Assembly: GCA_965279065.1 (NCBI GenBank) | Contig: OZ257134.1 | Span: forward strand, 1,736,001-1,800,000 | Reading direction: 5' to 3' | Source: JAKAXS01 sp965279065 | GTDB taxonomy: Bacteria; Pseudomonadota; Alphaproteobacteria; Rhizobiales; Hyphomicrobiaceae | DNA: 64,000 nt | In this document: positions 41,377 through 49,754 of the stretch, piece by piece | How the letters are laid out: the number at the start of each line of letters is the position of its first letter | How positions within the stretch are numbered: the stretch's first letter is position 1 | Program-made: the position numbers and the translations under genes | Notes under the pieces: generated by a model | Database searches by the model: none | Told to the model about the DNA's origin: nothing | The model's input: only the letters and a program-made list of their open reading frames with translations

Positions 41377-43018
41377 ATTTGATGCGGTGCGGCTCGACCG
41401 CCGCATCGCCAAGCCTGCGCTTCTTGTCCTCTTCGTAGTCGGCGAAGTTGCCTTCGAACCACTCCACGTGGCTGTCGCCCTCGAAGGCGAGAATGTGCGT
41501 CGCCAGGCGGTCGAGGAAGAAGCGGTCATGCGAGATGACCACGGCGCAGCCCGGAAAATCCTCCAGCGCCGATTCCAAGGCTGATAGCGTCTCGGTATCG
41601 AGATCGTTGGTCGGTTCGTCGAGCAGTAGCAGGTTGCCGCCTTCCTTCAGCATCTTGGCGAGGTGCACGCGGTTGCGCTCGCCGCCTGACAGCAGACCGA
41701 CCTTCTTCTGCTGGTCGGCGCCCTTGAAGTTGAACCATCCGCAATACGCGCGGCTCGGCATCTCCTTCTTCTCGCCGAACTTCATGATGTCATTGCCGCC
41801 CGAGATCTCCTCCCACACGGTCTTCTTGTCATCCAGGTGGTCACGGCTCTGGTCGACATAGGCGAGCTTGACTGTAGATCCCAGACGGATCGAACCGCCG
41901 TCCGGCTTCTCCGCGTCGGTCAGCATCTTGAACAGCGTCGTCTTGCCCGCGCCGTTGGGGCCGATGACGCCGACGATGCCGCCCGGCGGCAGCTTGAACG
42001 ACAGGCCGTCGATCAGCAGGCGGTCGCCGAACGCCTTTGACAGCCCCTCCGCTTCCACCACCATCTCGCCCAGGCGCGGACCCGGCGCGATCGAGAACGA
42101 GGCCTTGCCCACTTCCTCGCGTCCGGCCTGCTCCACCAGCTTGTCGTAGGCGCTGACGCGCGCCTTGGATTTGGCCTGGCGCGCCTTTGGCGAAGCACGG
42201 ATCCACTCCAACTCGCGCGCCATCTGCTTCTGGCGGCCTTCCTCGGCCGATTTCTCCACCGTCTCGCGCTTGGCCTTCTGCTCCAGCCAGCTCGAGTAGT
42301 TGCCCTTGTAAGGCACGCCCTGGCCGCGATCCAACTCCAGCGTCCAGTCGGTGAGGTTGTCGAGGAAGTAGCGATCGTGGGTCACCAGGATCACGCAGCC
42401 CGTGTAGTCCTTCAAGAACCGTTCAAGCCAGGCGACGCTCTCGGCGTCGAGATGGTTCGTCGGCTCGTCGAGCAGCAGGATGTCGGGCTTCGACAGCAAG
42501 AGGCGGGTCAGCGCCACGCGCCGCTTCTCGCCGCCCGAGAGGTTGGCGACGCTGGCATCGCCCGGCGGGCAGCGCAGCGCGTCGAGTGCCTGCTCGACCT
42601 GCGTATCGAGGTCCCACAGATCCTGCGCGTCGATCTGGTCCTGCAGCGCCGTCATCTCGTCGGCAGTGTCTTCCGAGTAGTTGGACGCGATCTCGTTGTA
42701 GCGGTCGAGGATGGCCTTCTTCTCCGCGACCCCCTCCATGGCATTGCCCAGCACGTCCTTGTCGGGATCGAGTTGCGGTTCCTGTGGCAGGTACCCGACG
42801 CGAATGCCGTCAGCCGGCTTGGCCTCGCCCAGAAAGTCGTCGACCGTGCCGGCCATGATCTTGAGCAGCGTCGACTTGCCCGCGCCGTTCAGACCGACAA
42901 CGCCGATCTTGGCGCCCGGCAGGAATGACAGCGAGATGTCTTTCAGAACCTGCTTGCCCCCCGGGTAGGTCTTGGAGAGCTTGTGCATGTGGTAGACGTA
43001 CTGGTGGGCCGCAGCCAT
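41357..43018 (-). CDS. ettA: ABC-F translation factor EttA
   Basis: Energy-dependent translational throttle A, a ribosome-binding ABC-F ATPase with two nucleotide domains and no membrane part; 553 residues from ATG 43018. Domain 1: Walker A GLNGAGKSTLLKIMAGT, signature NLSGGEKRRVALTRLLL, Walker B LLDEPTNHLDAESV. The linker and arm are MARELEWIRASPKARQAKSK, typical of EttA. Domain 2: GPNGAGKTTLFKMLTD, LLSGGERNRVHLAKML, LLLLDEPTNDLDTETL. It acts at the ribosomal E site to gate the first peptide bond according to ATP level. It is a stand-alone gene. Confidence 0.96.
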   Translation of the reverse strand: MAAAHQYVYHMHKLSKTYPGGKQVLKDISLSFLPGAKIGVVGLNGAGKSTLLKIMAGTVDDFLGEAKPADGIRVGYLPQEPQLDPDKDVLGNAMEGVAEKKAILDRYNEIASNYSEDTADEMTALQDQIDAQDLWDLDTQVEQALDALRCPPGDASVANLSGGEKRRVALTRLLLSKPDILLLDEPTNHLDAESVAWLERFLKDYTGCVILVTHDRYFLDNLTDWTLELDRGQGVPYKGNYSSWLEQKAKRETVEKSAEEGRQKQMARELEWIRASPKARQAKSKARVSAYDKLVEQAGREEVGKASFSIAPGPRLGEMVVEAEGLSKAFGDRLLIDGLSFKLPPGGIVGVIGPNGAGKTTLFKMLTDAEKPDGGSIRLGSTVKLAYVDQSRDHLDDKKTVWEEISGGNDIMKFGEKKEMPSRAYCGWFNFKGADQQKKVGLLSGGERNRVHLAKMLKEGGNLLLLDEPTNDLDTETLSALESALEDFPGCAVVISHDRFFLDRLATHILAFEGDSHVEWFEGNFADYEEDKKRRLGDAAVEPHRIKFKRFER

Positions 43019-43150
43019 TGGGCGCCTCGTGTTCGGATCGCTGAGGGGATTGGCGCGATTTCTAGCCCATCGTCGGGCCGATCTCAATCGTCGCAATCGC
43101 CCGAATTACGGATAAATATGTGCAGGACCGGCGTCGCTTGCCTCCGGCCC

Positions 43151-43876
43151 TCAAGGGTTGGGAATACCCGTGAAAAAGTAATGGTTCAGCCCGACCGTGA
43201 AGACCAGCCAGCCCCACAGCGTGTGCTCGATCCACACCGCCCAGAACGAACGTGCCGTGTGGTAGCGCACGGCAAACAGTAGGCCGGTGATGCAGGTCGA
43301 GACCACCGCGAACGGCGTCCCGACCACGATATGGGCAAGCCCAAACAACGGCCCGTTGAGCAGCAGACCGAACAGGGCGAAACGCCCGAACAGCGGCCCG
43401 TAACGGTGGAAATAGAACGTGCGGTACACGATCTCCTGCGTCAGCACCGAGCCGATCGGATAAAGCAGCATGACGTGCTTCCACGTCTCCGGCCGGTTGG
43501 TTGGCATGTCCATGAACCATCCCGGATGCGTCAGCCTCACCCAGTACGTAACGGCCGCGCCGCCGATGGCGAAGATCAGCAGAATCGTCAACGCCGTGCG
43601 CCAGCCGAACCAGCGCGTCAGCTCGCGACGCAGCTGAAATGTCGGATCAAGCAGCAGAATGAACACGACGACCACGAGCACCGGCAACAGCGCGATGAAC
43701 AAGGGAATGCGCTGCTGGTGCACGACAATGTCCATGCCGACAGGCACGGCCACGAACAGCAACATCAGCTCCAGCGCCAGCCAGACGCGCCGTGCCGCCG
43801 AAGCGGGCGGCTGTTGCACGGTGCCCGCCGCTCTCAATTGTCCAGCCTCAGCTGATCCCTCTGCCGCCCTCATCAC
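43151..43876 (-). CDS. CPBP-family intramembrane protease-like protein
   Basis: A 241-residue polytopic membrane protein (about six spans: LALELMLLFVAVPVGMDIVV, PLFIALLPVLVVVVFILLL, TALTILLIFAIGGAAVTYW and others). The CAAX-protease/bacteriocin-processing motif 1 is QEIVYRTFYFHRY, with Gln where most members have the first Glu. Motif 2 is LNGPLFGLAHIVVG with the His, and a later EHTLWGWLVF adds another His. If the missing acid matters, the protease may be inactive. The start overlaps the ELM1-family stop by four bases. Confidence 0.82.
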   Translation of the reverse strand: MMRAAEGSAEAGQLRAAGTVQQPPASAARRVWLALELMLLFVAVPVGMDIVVHQQRIPLFIALLPVLVVVVFILLLDPTFQLRRELTRWFGWRTALTILLIFAIGGAAVTYWVRLTHPGWFMDMPTNRPETWKHVMLLYPIGSVLTQEIVYRTFYFHRYGPLFGRFALFGLLLNGPLFGLAHIVVGTPFAVVSTCITGLLFAVRYHTARSFWAVWIEHTLWGWLVFTVGLNHYFFTGIPNP

Positions 43877-44907
43877 ATCATGTTCCCCAGCACCGCCCGC
43901 CGCCGCAGGTAGCGCCGCCGGATCTCCGCCGCGATGACCGGCGCGGAATAGAGCGGCTCATAGCCCCACGTCTGCAGCACGTCATCTGCCCGCACGACCG
44001 GCCGGGTTGCCCCATGTTCGTGCAGGCTGTGATGAAACCGCGTGAACTTGGCCGAGCCGCCACGCGGAAAAAACACATGCACCGGCCGTCCGGTCGCACA
44101 GGCCTCACCCACCATGTTGACGCTGTCGGCAGTAACAAAAAACGCATCGGCCTGCGCCAGGAACTGCGGATAGGGATTCGCGCCCACTCCGTCCCAGAAA
44201 ATCCGCGCCGCGCCCCGCGTAGCGGCATCGACACGTTGCGCCAAGGCCGGCGGCGTGCGGCGTGAACAGGTGATCATCAATCCGACGGGCATTCGGGCAA
44301 GATCGCTCAGCAGGGCGATCAGACGGTCTTCATCCTCGACGCGGTAACGATAGTCGCCGTTCGGACCGCCGATCAACATGGCTATACGCGGTCCCGGCAG
44401 CGCGGCGATGTCCGCCGGCACCTCGGCACGCAGCGCCGCTAGGCGCTGCGGCGAGTAGCGATGCGGCGACGTTAGCGTCGTCACCACGTTGCCCCCCCGT
44501 CGCCTGTCGTGCTGGGGCACCCAGAACAGGTCGGCGGTATTGGCTCCCGTCTTGGGATCGAGCAGGATGATGGTATAGGTCTTCAGTCCGCTGACCTTGC
44601 GCAAGGCGCGGATGTAGGGCGTCGTCAGGCGGCCGCAGGCTATCGCCAGATCGGGCCAGGGCGGCGCAAACCGACTACCGGCTTGGCCGAAACGCTCGCT
44701 CCTGGCGACGCGACCATAAGGCGCGACCAGCCGGCTCCATCCCTGTGGATCGACGGACTTAATTTCCGCATCGACTCCAAGGGCTTCGGCAACTCCGACG
44801 CATTGCGTCAAATTCCCGGCCTTGCCGTCAGAAATAATCCAGCAGCTGGTCTGCTCAGGGAACGAAGTATGGGCTTCGAATGTTTCCACCAGCGGAATGG
44901 ATATCAT
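43873..44907 (-). CDS. ELM1-family protein (mitochondrial fission ELM1-like)
   Basis: A 344-residue protein of the ELM1/DUF1022 family, a GT-B-like group in alphaproteobacteria and plants. Marks: CWIISDGKAGNLTQCVGVAE at the start, PDLAIACGRLTTPYIRALRK, YTIILLDPKTGANTADLFWV, PRIAMLIGGPNGDYRY, and late FFVTADSVNMVGEACATGRP followed by HVFFPRGGSAKFTRFHH. The bacterial role is not settled; a glycosyltransferase-like envelope function is plausible. It overlaps the CPBP gene by four bases, so the pair is coupled. Confidence 0.9.
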   Translation of the reverse strand: MISIPLVETFEAHTSFPEQTSCWIISDGKAGNLTQCVGVAEALGVDAEIKSVDPQGWSRLVAPYGRVARSERFGQAGSRFAPPWPDLAIACGRLTTPYIRALRKVSGLKTYTIILLDPKTGANTADLFWVPQHDRRRGGNVVTTLTSPHRYSPQRLAALRAEVPADIAALPGPRIAMLIGGPNGDYRYRVEDEDRLIALLSDLARMPVGLMITCSRRTPPALAQRVDAATRGAARIFWDGVGANPYPQFLAQADAFFVTADSVNMVGEACATGRPVHVFFPRGGSAKFTRFHHSLHEHGATRPVVRADDVLQTWGYEPLYSAPVIAAEIRRRYLRRRAVLGNMM

Positions 44908-45016
44908 ATTGCGCGTTGTCTGGGTTCGAAGGGGAGTTTCCGTTACCCTCTACCACAGACCACGCGAGGCAGGTGAGATGTTGCCTGCCGCCACAGCTGG
45001 GAAAGATTGGAGACCC

Positions 45017-45496
45017 ATGCCTGTTCGTTTGGATGCCGTTGATTGGCGCATTATCAAGGAGTTGCAATCCGATGGTTCGATCACCAACGTTGCGTTGGCG
45101 AGCCGTGTCGGTCTCTCGGCGCCCCCCTGCCTGCGGCGCGTCCGCGCGCTTGAACAGGCCGGCCTGATTGCCGGCTACACGACGCTGCTCGACGAGAAGG
45201 CGCTTGGCTACGAACTGACGGCATTCGTCATGGTCGGTTTGCACGCGCAGGCCGAAAATGATCTCAGAGCTTTCGAAAATCGCGTGCTCGGCTGGCCGCT
45301 CGTGCGTGAAGCCTACATGCTGTCCGGCGAGACGGACTATATCCTGAAGTGTGTCGCAGCCGACCTGCCGGCCTTCCAGGATTTCATCCTCAAGGATCTG
45401 ACCGCAGCGCCGAACGTCGCCAGCGTGAAAACCAATCTCGCCATACGCCGCGCCAAGCTGGCGCCGGGCGTGCCCATACCAAATGGCGCGTCATAG
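45017..45496 (+). CDS. Lrp/AsnC-family transcriptional regulator
   Basis: A 159-residue DNA-binding regulator. ATG 45017 has GGAG five bases upstream and starts at the helix-turn-helix: LDAVDWRIIKELQSDGSITN, then VALASRVGLSAPPCLRRVRA. The C-terminal RAM ligand domain is ELTAFVMVGLHAQAENDLRA, LVREAYMLSGETDYILKCVA and FILKDLTAAPNVASVKTNLA. Such proteins sense amino acids as octamers. A 109-base gap separates it from the divergent ELM1 gene. The regulated genes are not visible; a link to the leu/ilv genes is not supported by position. Confidence 0.93.
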   Translation: MPVRLDAVDWRIIKELQSDGSITNVALASRVGLSAPPCLRRVRALEQAGLIAGYTTLLDEKALGYELTAFVMVGLHAQAENDLRAFENRVLGWPLVREAYMLSGETDYILKCVAADLPAFQDFILKDLTAAPNVASVKTNLAIRRAKLAPGVPIPNGAS

Positions 45497-45528
45497 CAGC
45501 TTCAGCATCATCGGCATGACTGTCTCCT

Positions 45529-46760
45529 CTAGCGCCCGTCGAGACGCGAGGCTTTGCGCAGCTGCGGGAACCACCAGGCCCACAGCCCCGCCACGACGAT
45601 TGCACCGAACCCGCCGAAGATCACCGCCGGCACGGTGCCGATCATCGCCGCCATCGTGCCGGCGCGAAATTCGCCAAGTTCGTTCGAGGCGCCGACGAAC
45701 ACCATGTTTACGGCATTGACGCGACCGCGCACGGAGTCCGGCGTAGCCAGCTGCACCAGCGTCTCGCGGATATAGACGCTAATCATGTCGGCCGCGCCAG
45801 CGCCGCCAACGCCGCAATGGACACCCATGCGATCGTCGACGCGCCGAACGCCATCGTGAAGGCGCCGAACAGTGCCACGGTGGCGAACATGATGACGCCG
45901 GCATGATCACGGATCGGATTGTTGATCAGATAGATGCTCATGGCGATGGCCCCGATGCCGGGTGCCGCCCGCAGCAGACCGAGCCCCCACGGCCCGACAT
46001 CAAGGATGTCGCGCGCGAACACCGGCATCAGCGCCGTCGCCCCGCCGAGCAGCACCGCAAACAAATCGAGCGAGATCGCACCGAGCACGATAGGATTGCT
46101 CCAGACGTACCGAAAGCCCGCCGACAGCGTCTCCCACGAGGCCGGGGCGTCGACCGTCTTCTGCGGCGGCTTCGGAATGAGCAACGTCAGCAGCACCGAG
46201 GCGCACAGCATCAGGGCTGCAGCGGCATAGGCGCTGTGCGGCGAGATCCCGTAGAGCAGGCCGCCCGCCACCGGGCCGACGATCGTGCCGATTTGCCAGC
46301 TTGAGGTATTCCACGCGATCGCAGTCGCGAAGTCCTCCTTTGGCACGAGATTGACCACCAGCGACTGCACGGCCGGCGCGATGAAGGCGCGGGCGATCCC
46401 CAGCACCGCCAGGACGATGAAAATCGAGACGACGCTGAAGTAATCCTCGAAGGCCAGGACGAACAGCGACAGCGCGCAGAGCACTTCGATCGCGATGCAT
46501 CCCGCCATGACGAGACGCCGGTTGTAGCGGTCAGCGACGGACCCCGTCACGAGCACCAGCGCCAGCGAGGGCAGGAACTGCACCAGCCCCACGAGCCCGA
46601 GCAGGAATGCATCCCGCGTATGATCGTAGATCTGCCAGCCGACCGCGACCGAGACGATCTGCACCGCGAAAACGGCAACGAACCGCGCCCACCAGTAGAG
46701 CGCGAAGGCGCGATGTCGGAAGGGCGATCTTGGACCGGAGGTCTCGAGTTCGGGAATCAT
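45529..46760 (-). pseudogene. MFS transporter (EntS-like) split by a frameshift
   Basis: An MFS exporter of the EntS type, read in two frames. From ATG 46760 the first frame gives ten or so spans (FALYWWARFVAVFAVQIVSV, VLVTGSVADRYNRRLVMAG, FIAPAVQSLVVNLVPKEDF, GAFTMAFGASTIAWVSIAAL) and stops early as ARPT. A second frame (45529 to about 45810) continues with the missing end: AADMISVYIRETLVQLATPD, SVRGRVNAVNMVFVGASNEL, FGGFGAIVVAGLWAWWFPQL. Joining them after AALAAL gives a normal-length protein. One lost base in the GC-rich run near 45795-45812 explains it. It is either a true inactivation or a sequencing error. Confidence 0.82.
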
Positions 46761-46795
46761 GGGACGAGGACGCCGTTGGTGCTTCGCATCGTGAC

Positions 46796-47566
46796 CTAGC
46801 GATCTCCGTGACGAAGATACAAGCAAGCCGCCCGCATCTCGTCCCAGCGATAGGCCCGCCGCGTTGCCGCTTCCTCGTCAGGACCCCACAGTTCGATCTG
46901 ATAGTCCTCATCGATGTGGGCAGCAGCCCATGCCTCCTGTGGCGTCAAGCGTCCCCGCAGGACCGCAAGTGCGAGCAGTGCCGAGCCGGTCAACGTCGTG
47001 GCCACGTGCAGACCCGACAATTGGAACGCGTCGAGGGGCTTTACGGCCTCGGCAACGCGCTCCAGCGCTGCGGCCGGCTGCTCCACCGGCATGACACCCT
47101 CAGCCAGGATGAAACGCGCAACCAACTCGGCGGCCGCCCACTGGATGATCGGATCCCAAGCCGCACTCTGCCGAACGACAAGTGCCTCTGGTCCGGCCGC
47201 CCGATAGCAGATGAGATCGCGGCCTGCGAAAGCGACCACGTCGTCCGCGACCTCCTGCATCTGGCCCGACACGGACTCGATGGCCGTATTGGCGATGCGC
47301 GTCATCGGCATCGTGCCGGGGTCGATGACTTTGTCCTGCGCCCGCCATTCCGCCGCGACGGCTTCAGCCAGCACCTCCGATGGCAACGCCAGCGAACGTT
47401 TGCCCGGCGTCTTGATCGGGCGGCCATCGAGCAATACGGCCCATCCAGCCGGGTCTTCGCGCAACGTCACGTCTTTGTAGAACCGCTTAGGCAGGGGCGC
47501 GCGCATCGCCGCCTGCTCGCGGATGCGTTCCGGATTGGCCTGATGCGGTGGCTTCGGTTCGGTCAT
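46796..47566 (-). CDS. ATP12-family F1-ATPase assembly chaperone
   Basis: A 256-residue chaperone that assists F1-ATPase alpha subunit assembly, found in alphaproteobacteria and mitochondria. Marks: KRFYKDVTLREDPAGWAVLL, DGRPIKTPGKRSLALPSEVL, AEWRAQDKVIDPGTMPMTRI, DLICYRAAGPEALVVRQSAA and the W-rich end WGPDEEAATRRAYRWDEM. The start overlaps the upstream HAD gene's stop by four bases. The MFS gene begins 35 bases after it. The crcB-rluC-HAD-ATP12 order is the alphaproteobacterial backbone. Confidence 0.93.
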   Translation of the reverse strand: MTEPKPPHQANPERIREQAAMRAPLPKRFYKDVTLREDPAGWAVLLDGRPIKTPGKRSLALPSEVLAEAVAAEWRAQDKVIDPGTMPMTRIANTAIESVSGQMQEVADDVVAFAGRDLICYRAAGPEALVVRQSAAWDPIIQWAAAELVARFILAEGVMPVEQPAAALERVAEAVKPLDAFQLSGLHVATTLTGSALLALAVLRGRLTPQEAWAAAHIDEDYQIELWGPDEEAATRRAYRWDEMRAACLYLRHGDR

Positions 47567-48243
47567 GATGCAGTCTCGCTCAGCGCGCGCGCATGGCGGG
47601 CAAGTTCGGTCAACAGACCGGCAGCGTCATCGACGATGCTGTCTGCTCCGGCCTCGCGCAGTGCCGCAATCGGGTGGTATCCCCAAGCCACACCGACGGC
47701 CCTGACGCCAGCATTGCGCGCCATGGCCATATCGAACGTCGTGTCGCCGACCATCGCCGTCTCGGCCTCGCTCGCGCCCGTTTCAGCCATAGCCGCAGCG
47801 ATCATCGATGGATCGGGCTTCGACGGATGCGTGTCCGCCGTCTGCACGGTAGCGAAGGCATCGGCAAGGCCCTCGCGTTCCAACAGCAGCCGAACCCCAC
47901 GCCGCGACTTGCCCGTGGCGATCCCAAGCGTGACGCCACCCTCGCGCAACTGCCTGATGGCCGCCTTCACCCCGGGGAACAACGGTTCCTGCGGCAACCC
48001 CGCTGCCCGCAGGTCATGAAACGCGGCTTTGTAGTCCTCGGCGATCTCGCCCGCTCGACCGTGCACCTCCGCTGGAAGCAACTCGCGCACGGCATGCTCC
48101 AACGACAACCCAATCACCTGCACCACGGCCTCGCGCGGCGGCGTGACCAGGCCGGCGACCCTGAAAGCCTCGTCCATGGCGGCAACGATCATGTGCTGGC
48201 TATCGGCGATCGTGCCGTCGCAATCGAAAATTACGAGCTGCAT
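47563..48243 (-). CDS. HAD-superfamily phosphatase (Gph-like)
   Basis: A 226-residue HAD subfamily IA hydrolase. Motif 1 LVIFDCDGTIADSQHMIVAA, motif 2 TLGIATGKSRRGVRLLLERE, Lys and motif 3 region HPSKPDPSMIAAAM, then AMVGDTTFDMAMARNAGVRA with the acidic pair. The cap domain is small and helical. Members act as phosphoglycolate or related phosphatases. It overlaps the ATP12 gene by ATGA. The neighbouring caspase-like gene on the plus strand separates it from rluC, with which it is usually adjacent in relatives. Confidence 0.92.
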   Translation of the reverse strand: MQLVIFDCDGTIADSQHMIVAAMDEAFRVAGLVTPPREAVVQVIGLSLEHAVRELLPAEVHGRAGEIAEDYKAAFHDLRAAGLPQEPLFPGVKAAIRQLREGGVTLGIATGKSRRGVRLLLEREGLADAFATVQTADTHPSKPDPSMIAAAMAETGASEAETAMVGDTTFDMAMARNAGVRAVGVAWGYHPIAALREAGADSIVDDAAGLLTELARHARALSETAS

Positions 48244-48364
48244 GGGCGGGCTTATAGCATCCCTGCCGCGAGGCGCGAGACGTCACCGCAGCGCAGCGAC
48301 GCACCGTCTTGGAACTGTCGAAATCCCGGCCTAAACCCGGCCGACGCCGACACAGGGGACCAAT

Positions 48365-49516
48365 ATGTTGCGTATCCATCCAATTATCGCGGGCATCGCC
48401 TGCTACCTGTTTCTCGCCTACCCCGCCGCTGCCGAAAAGCGCGTGGCCCTCGTCGTCGGCAACTCGGCCTACGTCAACGCCAACCCGCTGCCCAACCCCG
48501 TCAACGACGCCGGCGAAATAGCCAAGGCCCTCACTGAATCCGGCTTCGAAGTCATCGTCGGTCTGAACCTCGACAAGAACGCCTTCGACCTCAAGATCCG
48601 CGACTTCGCCCGGGCCCTGGATGGCGCCGAGGTCGCCCTCTTCTTTTACGCGGGTCATGGCCTGCAGGTATCTGGCCGCAACTATCTGGTTCCGATCGAC
48701 GCCAGCATGCAGAAGGAACGCGACCTCGATTTCGAGGGTATCAGCGTCGACTTCGTGCTGAAGCAGATGGAAATCGATCGCGACAACAAGACCAACGTCG
48801 TCTTCCTCGATGCTTGCCGCGACAATCCGCTGGCGCGCAATCTGGCCCGATCCATGGGCACCCGCTCCACCAGCATCGGCAAGGGTCTGGCGCAGGTGGA
48901 GACTGGTGTCGGCACATTCATCGCCTACTCGACGCAGCCCGGCAACGTCGCCCTCGATGGCGAGGGCGCCAACTCGCCCTTCACCACCGCGCTTGCCAAG
49001 GGCGTCCGCGTGCCGGGTCGCAACCTCACGGCGGTGATGGTCGACGTCCGCAAGGACGTGCTGGCAGCCACCCAGGGCAAACAGGTGCCGTGGGATCACT
49101 CCTCGCTGACGGGCGACTTCTTTTTCCATCTGGCCGCCGCGCCCGGTGCCATTCCCGGCGGTGGCGCGCCGGCCCCGGCCTCCGCTGATCTGCAGGAGCG
49201 CCTGCGCAAGCTCGAGGAGGAATTGAGCAAGAAGTCGGATCCGGAACAGACGGCAAAAGTCGTCGAGCTGGCACAGCTGAAGGAACAGGTGCGCGGCAAC
49301 GTCGACGCCAACAAGCAAGATCAGGCAAAAATCTTCGAAGTTCAGATGGACCGAGGTCGCGGCGGCGCAGAGACCTCGATGGAAATCGGCAAGATCCAGT
49401 TGCGCATGGTTCGCCGCAGTCAGGAAACGGCGAAAGTGCGTGATCGCATCGCAGAGCTGGAGAAGGACCTAGGCCTACCGTCAAGTGCAGAGGCAGAGGC
49501 CGCCAAGGCGAAGTAA
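48365..49516 (+). CDS. Caspase-family (C14) protease-like exported protein with coiled coil
   Basis: A 383-residue protein. Signal peptide-like start (IHPIIAGIACYLFLAYPAAA) then a caspase fold: KRVALVVGNSAYVNANPLPN, catalytic His 98 in LFFYAGHGLQVSGRNY, catalytic Cys 151 in VVFLDACRDNPLARNLA, and FIAYSTQPGNVALDGEG. The substrate pocket looks like that of orthocaspases or metacaspase-like proteins, which prefer basic residues, but this is unproven. After a Gly/Pro/Ala linker, residues 275-380 are a Glu/Lys/Gln coiled coil. It is a lone gene between minus-strand backbone genes. No target gene is visible. Confidence 0.9.
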   Translation: MLRIHPIIAGIACYLFLAYPAAAEKRVALVVGNSAYVNANPLPNPVNDAGEIAKALTESGFEVIVGLNLDKNAFDLKIRDFARALDGAEVALFFYAGHGLQVSGRNYLVPIDASMQKERDLDFEGISVDFVLKQMEIDRDNKTNVVFLDACRDNPLARNLARSMGTRSTSIGKGLAQVETGVGTFIAYSTQPGNVALDGEGANSPFTTALAKGVRVPGRNLTAVMVDVRKDVLAATQGKQVPWDHSSLTGDFFFHLAAAPGAIPGGGAPAPASADLQERLRKLEEELSKKSDPEQTAKVVELAQLKEQVRGNVDANKQDQAKIFEVQMDRGRGGAETSMEIGKIQLRMVRRSQETAKVRDRIAELEKDLGLPSSAEAEAAKAK

Positions 49517-49542
49517 CGCCTATGCGCCGGTAAAGCGCGTCG

Positions 49543-49752
49543 TCATTTGTCAGCCAGACGAGCCAGCAGCGTTTCGAGCTGCTGGTTGTGCCGCTTGGTT
49601 TCGATCAGCAGCTGTTCCAGGTAATCCATCTGGCTCATGCCGGACTTCGTTCGTCCGGCATAGGCCCGCATGTAATACACCCACACGCCGATCAGCAGCA
49701 GCATGGGCCCCCAGCTGACCAGCAACGTTATCCAGAACGGCGTCTCTTCCAT
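49543..49752 (-). CDS. Small single-span membrane protein with coiled-coil tail
   Basis: A 69-residue protein. One span (PFWITLLVSWGPMLLLIGVW) is followed by YYMRAYAGRTKSGM and a heptad-like tail LEQLLIETKRHNQQLETLLA. The span and following residues resemble the N-terminal membrane part of FtsH, but there is no ATPase. It starts two bases after the rluC stop on the same strand, so it is co-transcribed with crcB and rluC. The function is unknown. Confidence 0.65.
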   Translation of the reverse strand: MEETPFWITLLVSWGPMLLLIGVWVYYMRAYAGRTKSGMSQMDYLEQLLIETKRHNQQLETLLARLADK

Positions 49753-49754
49753 GC

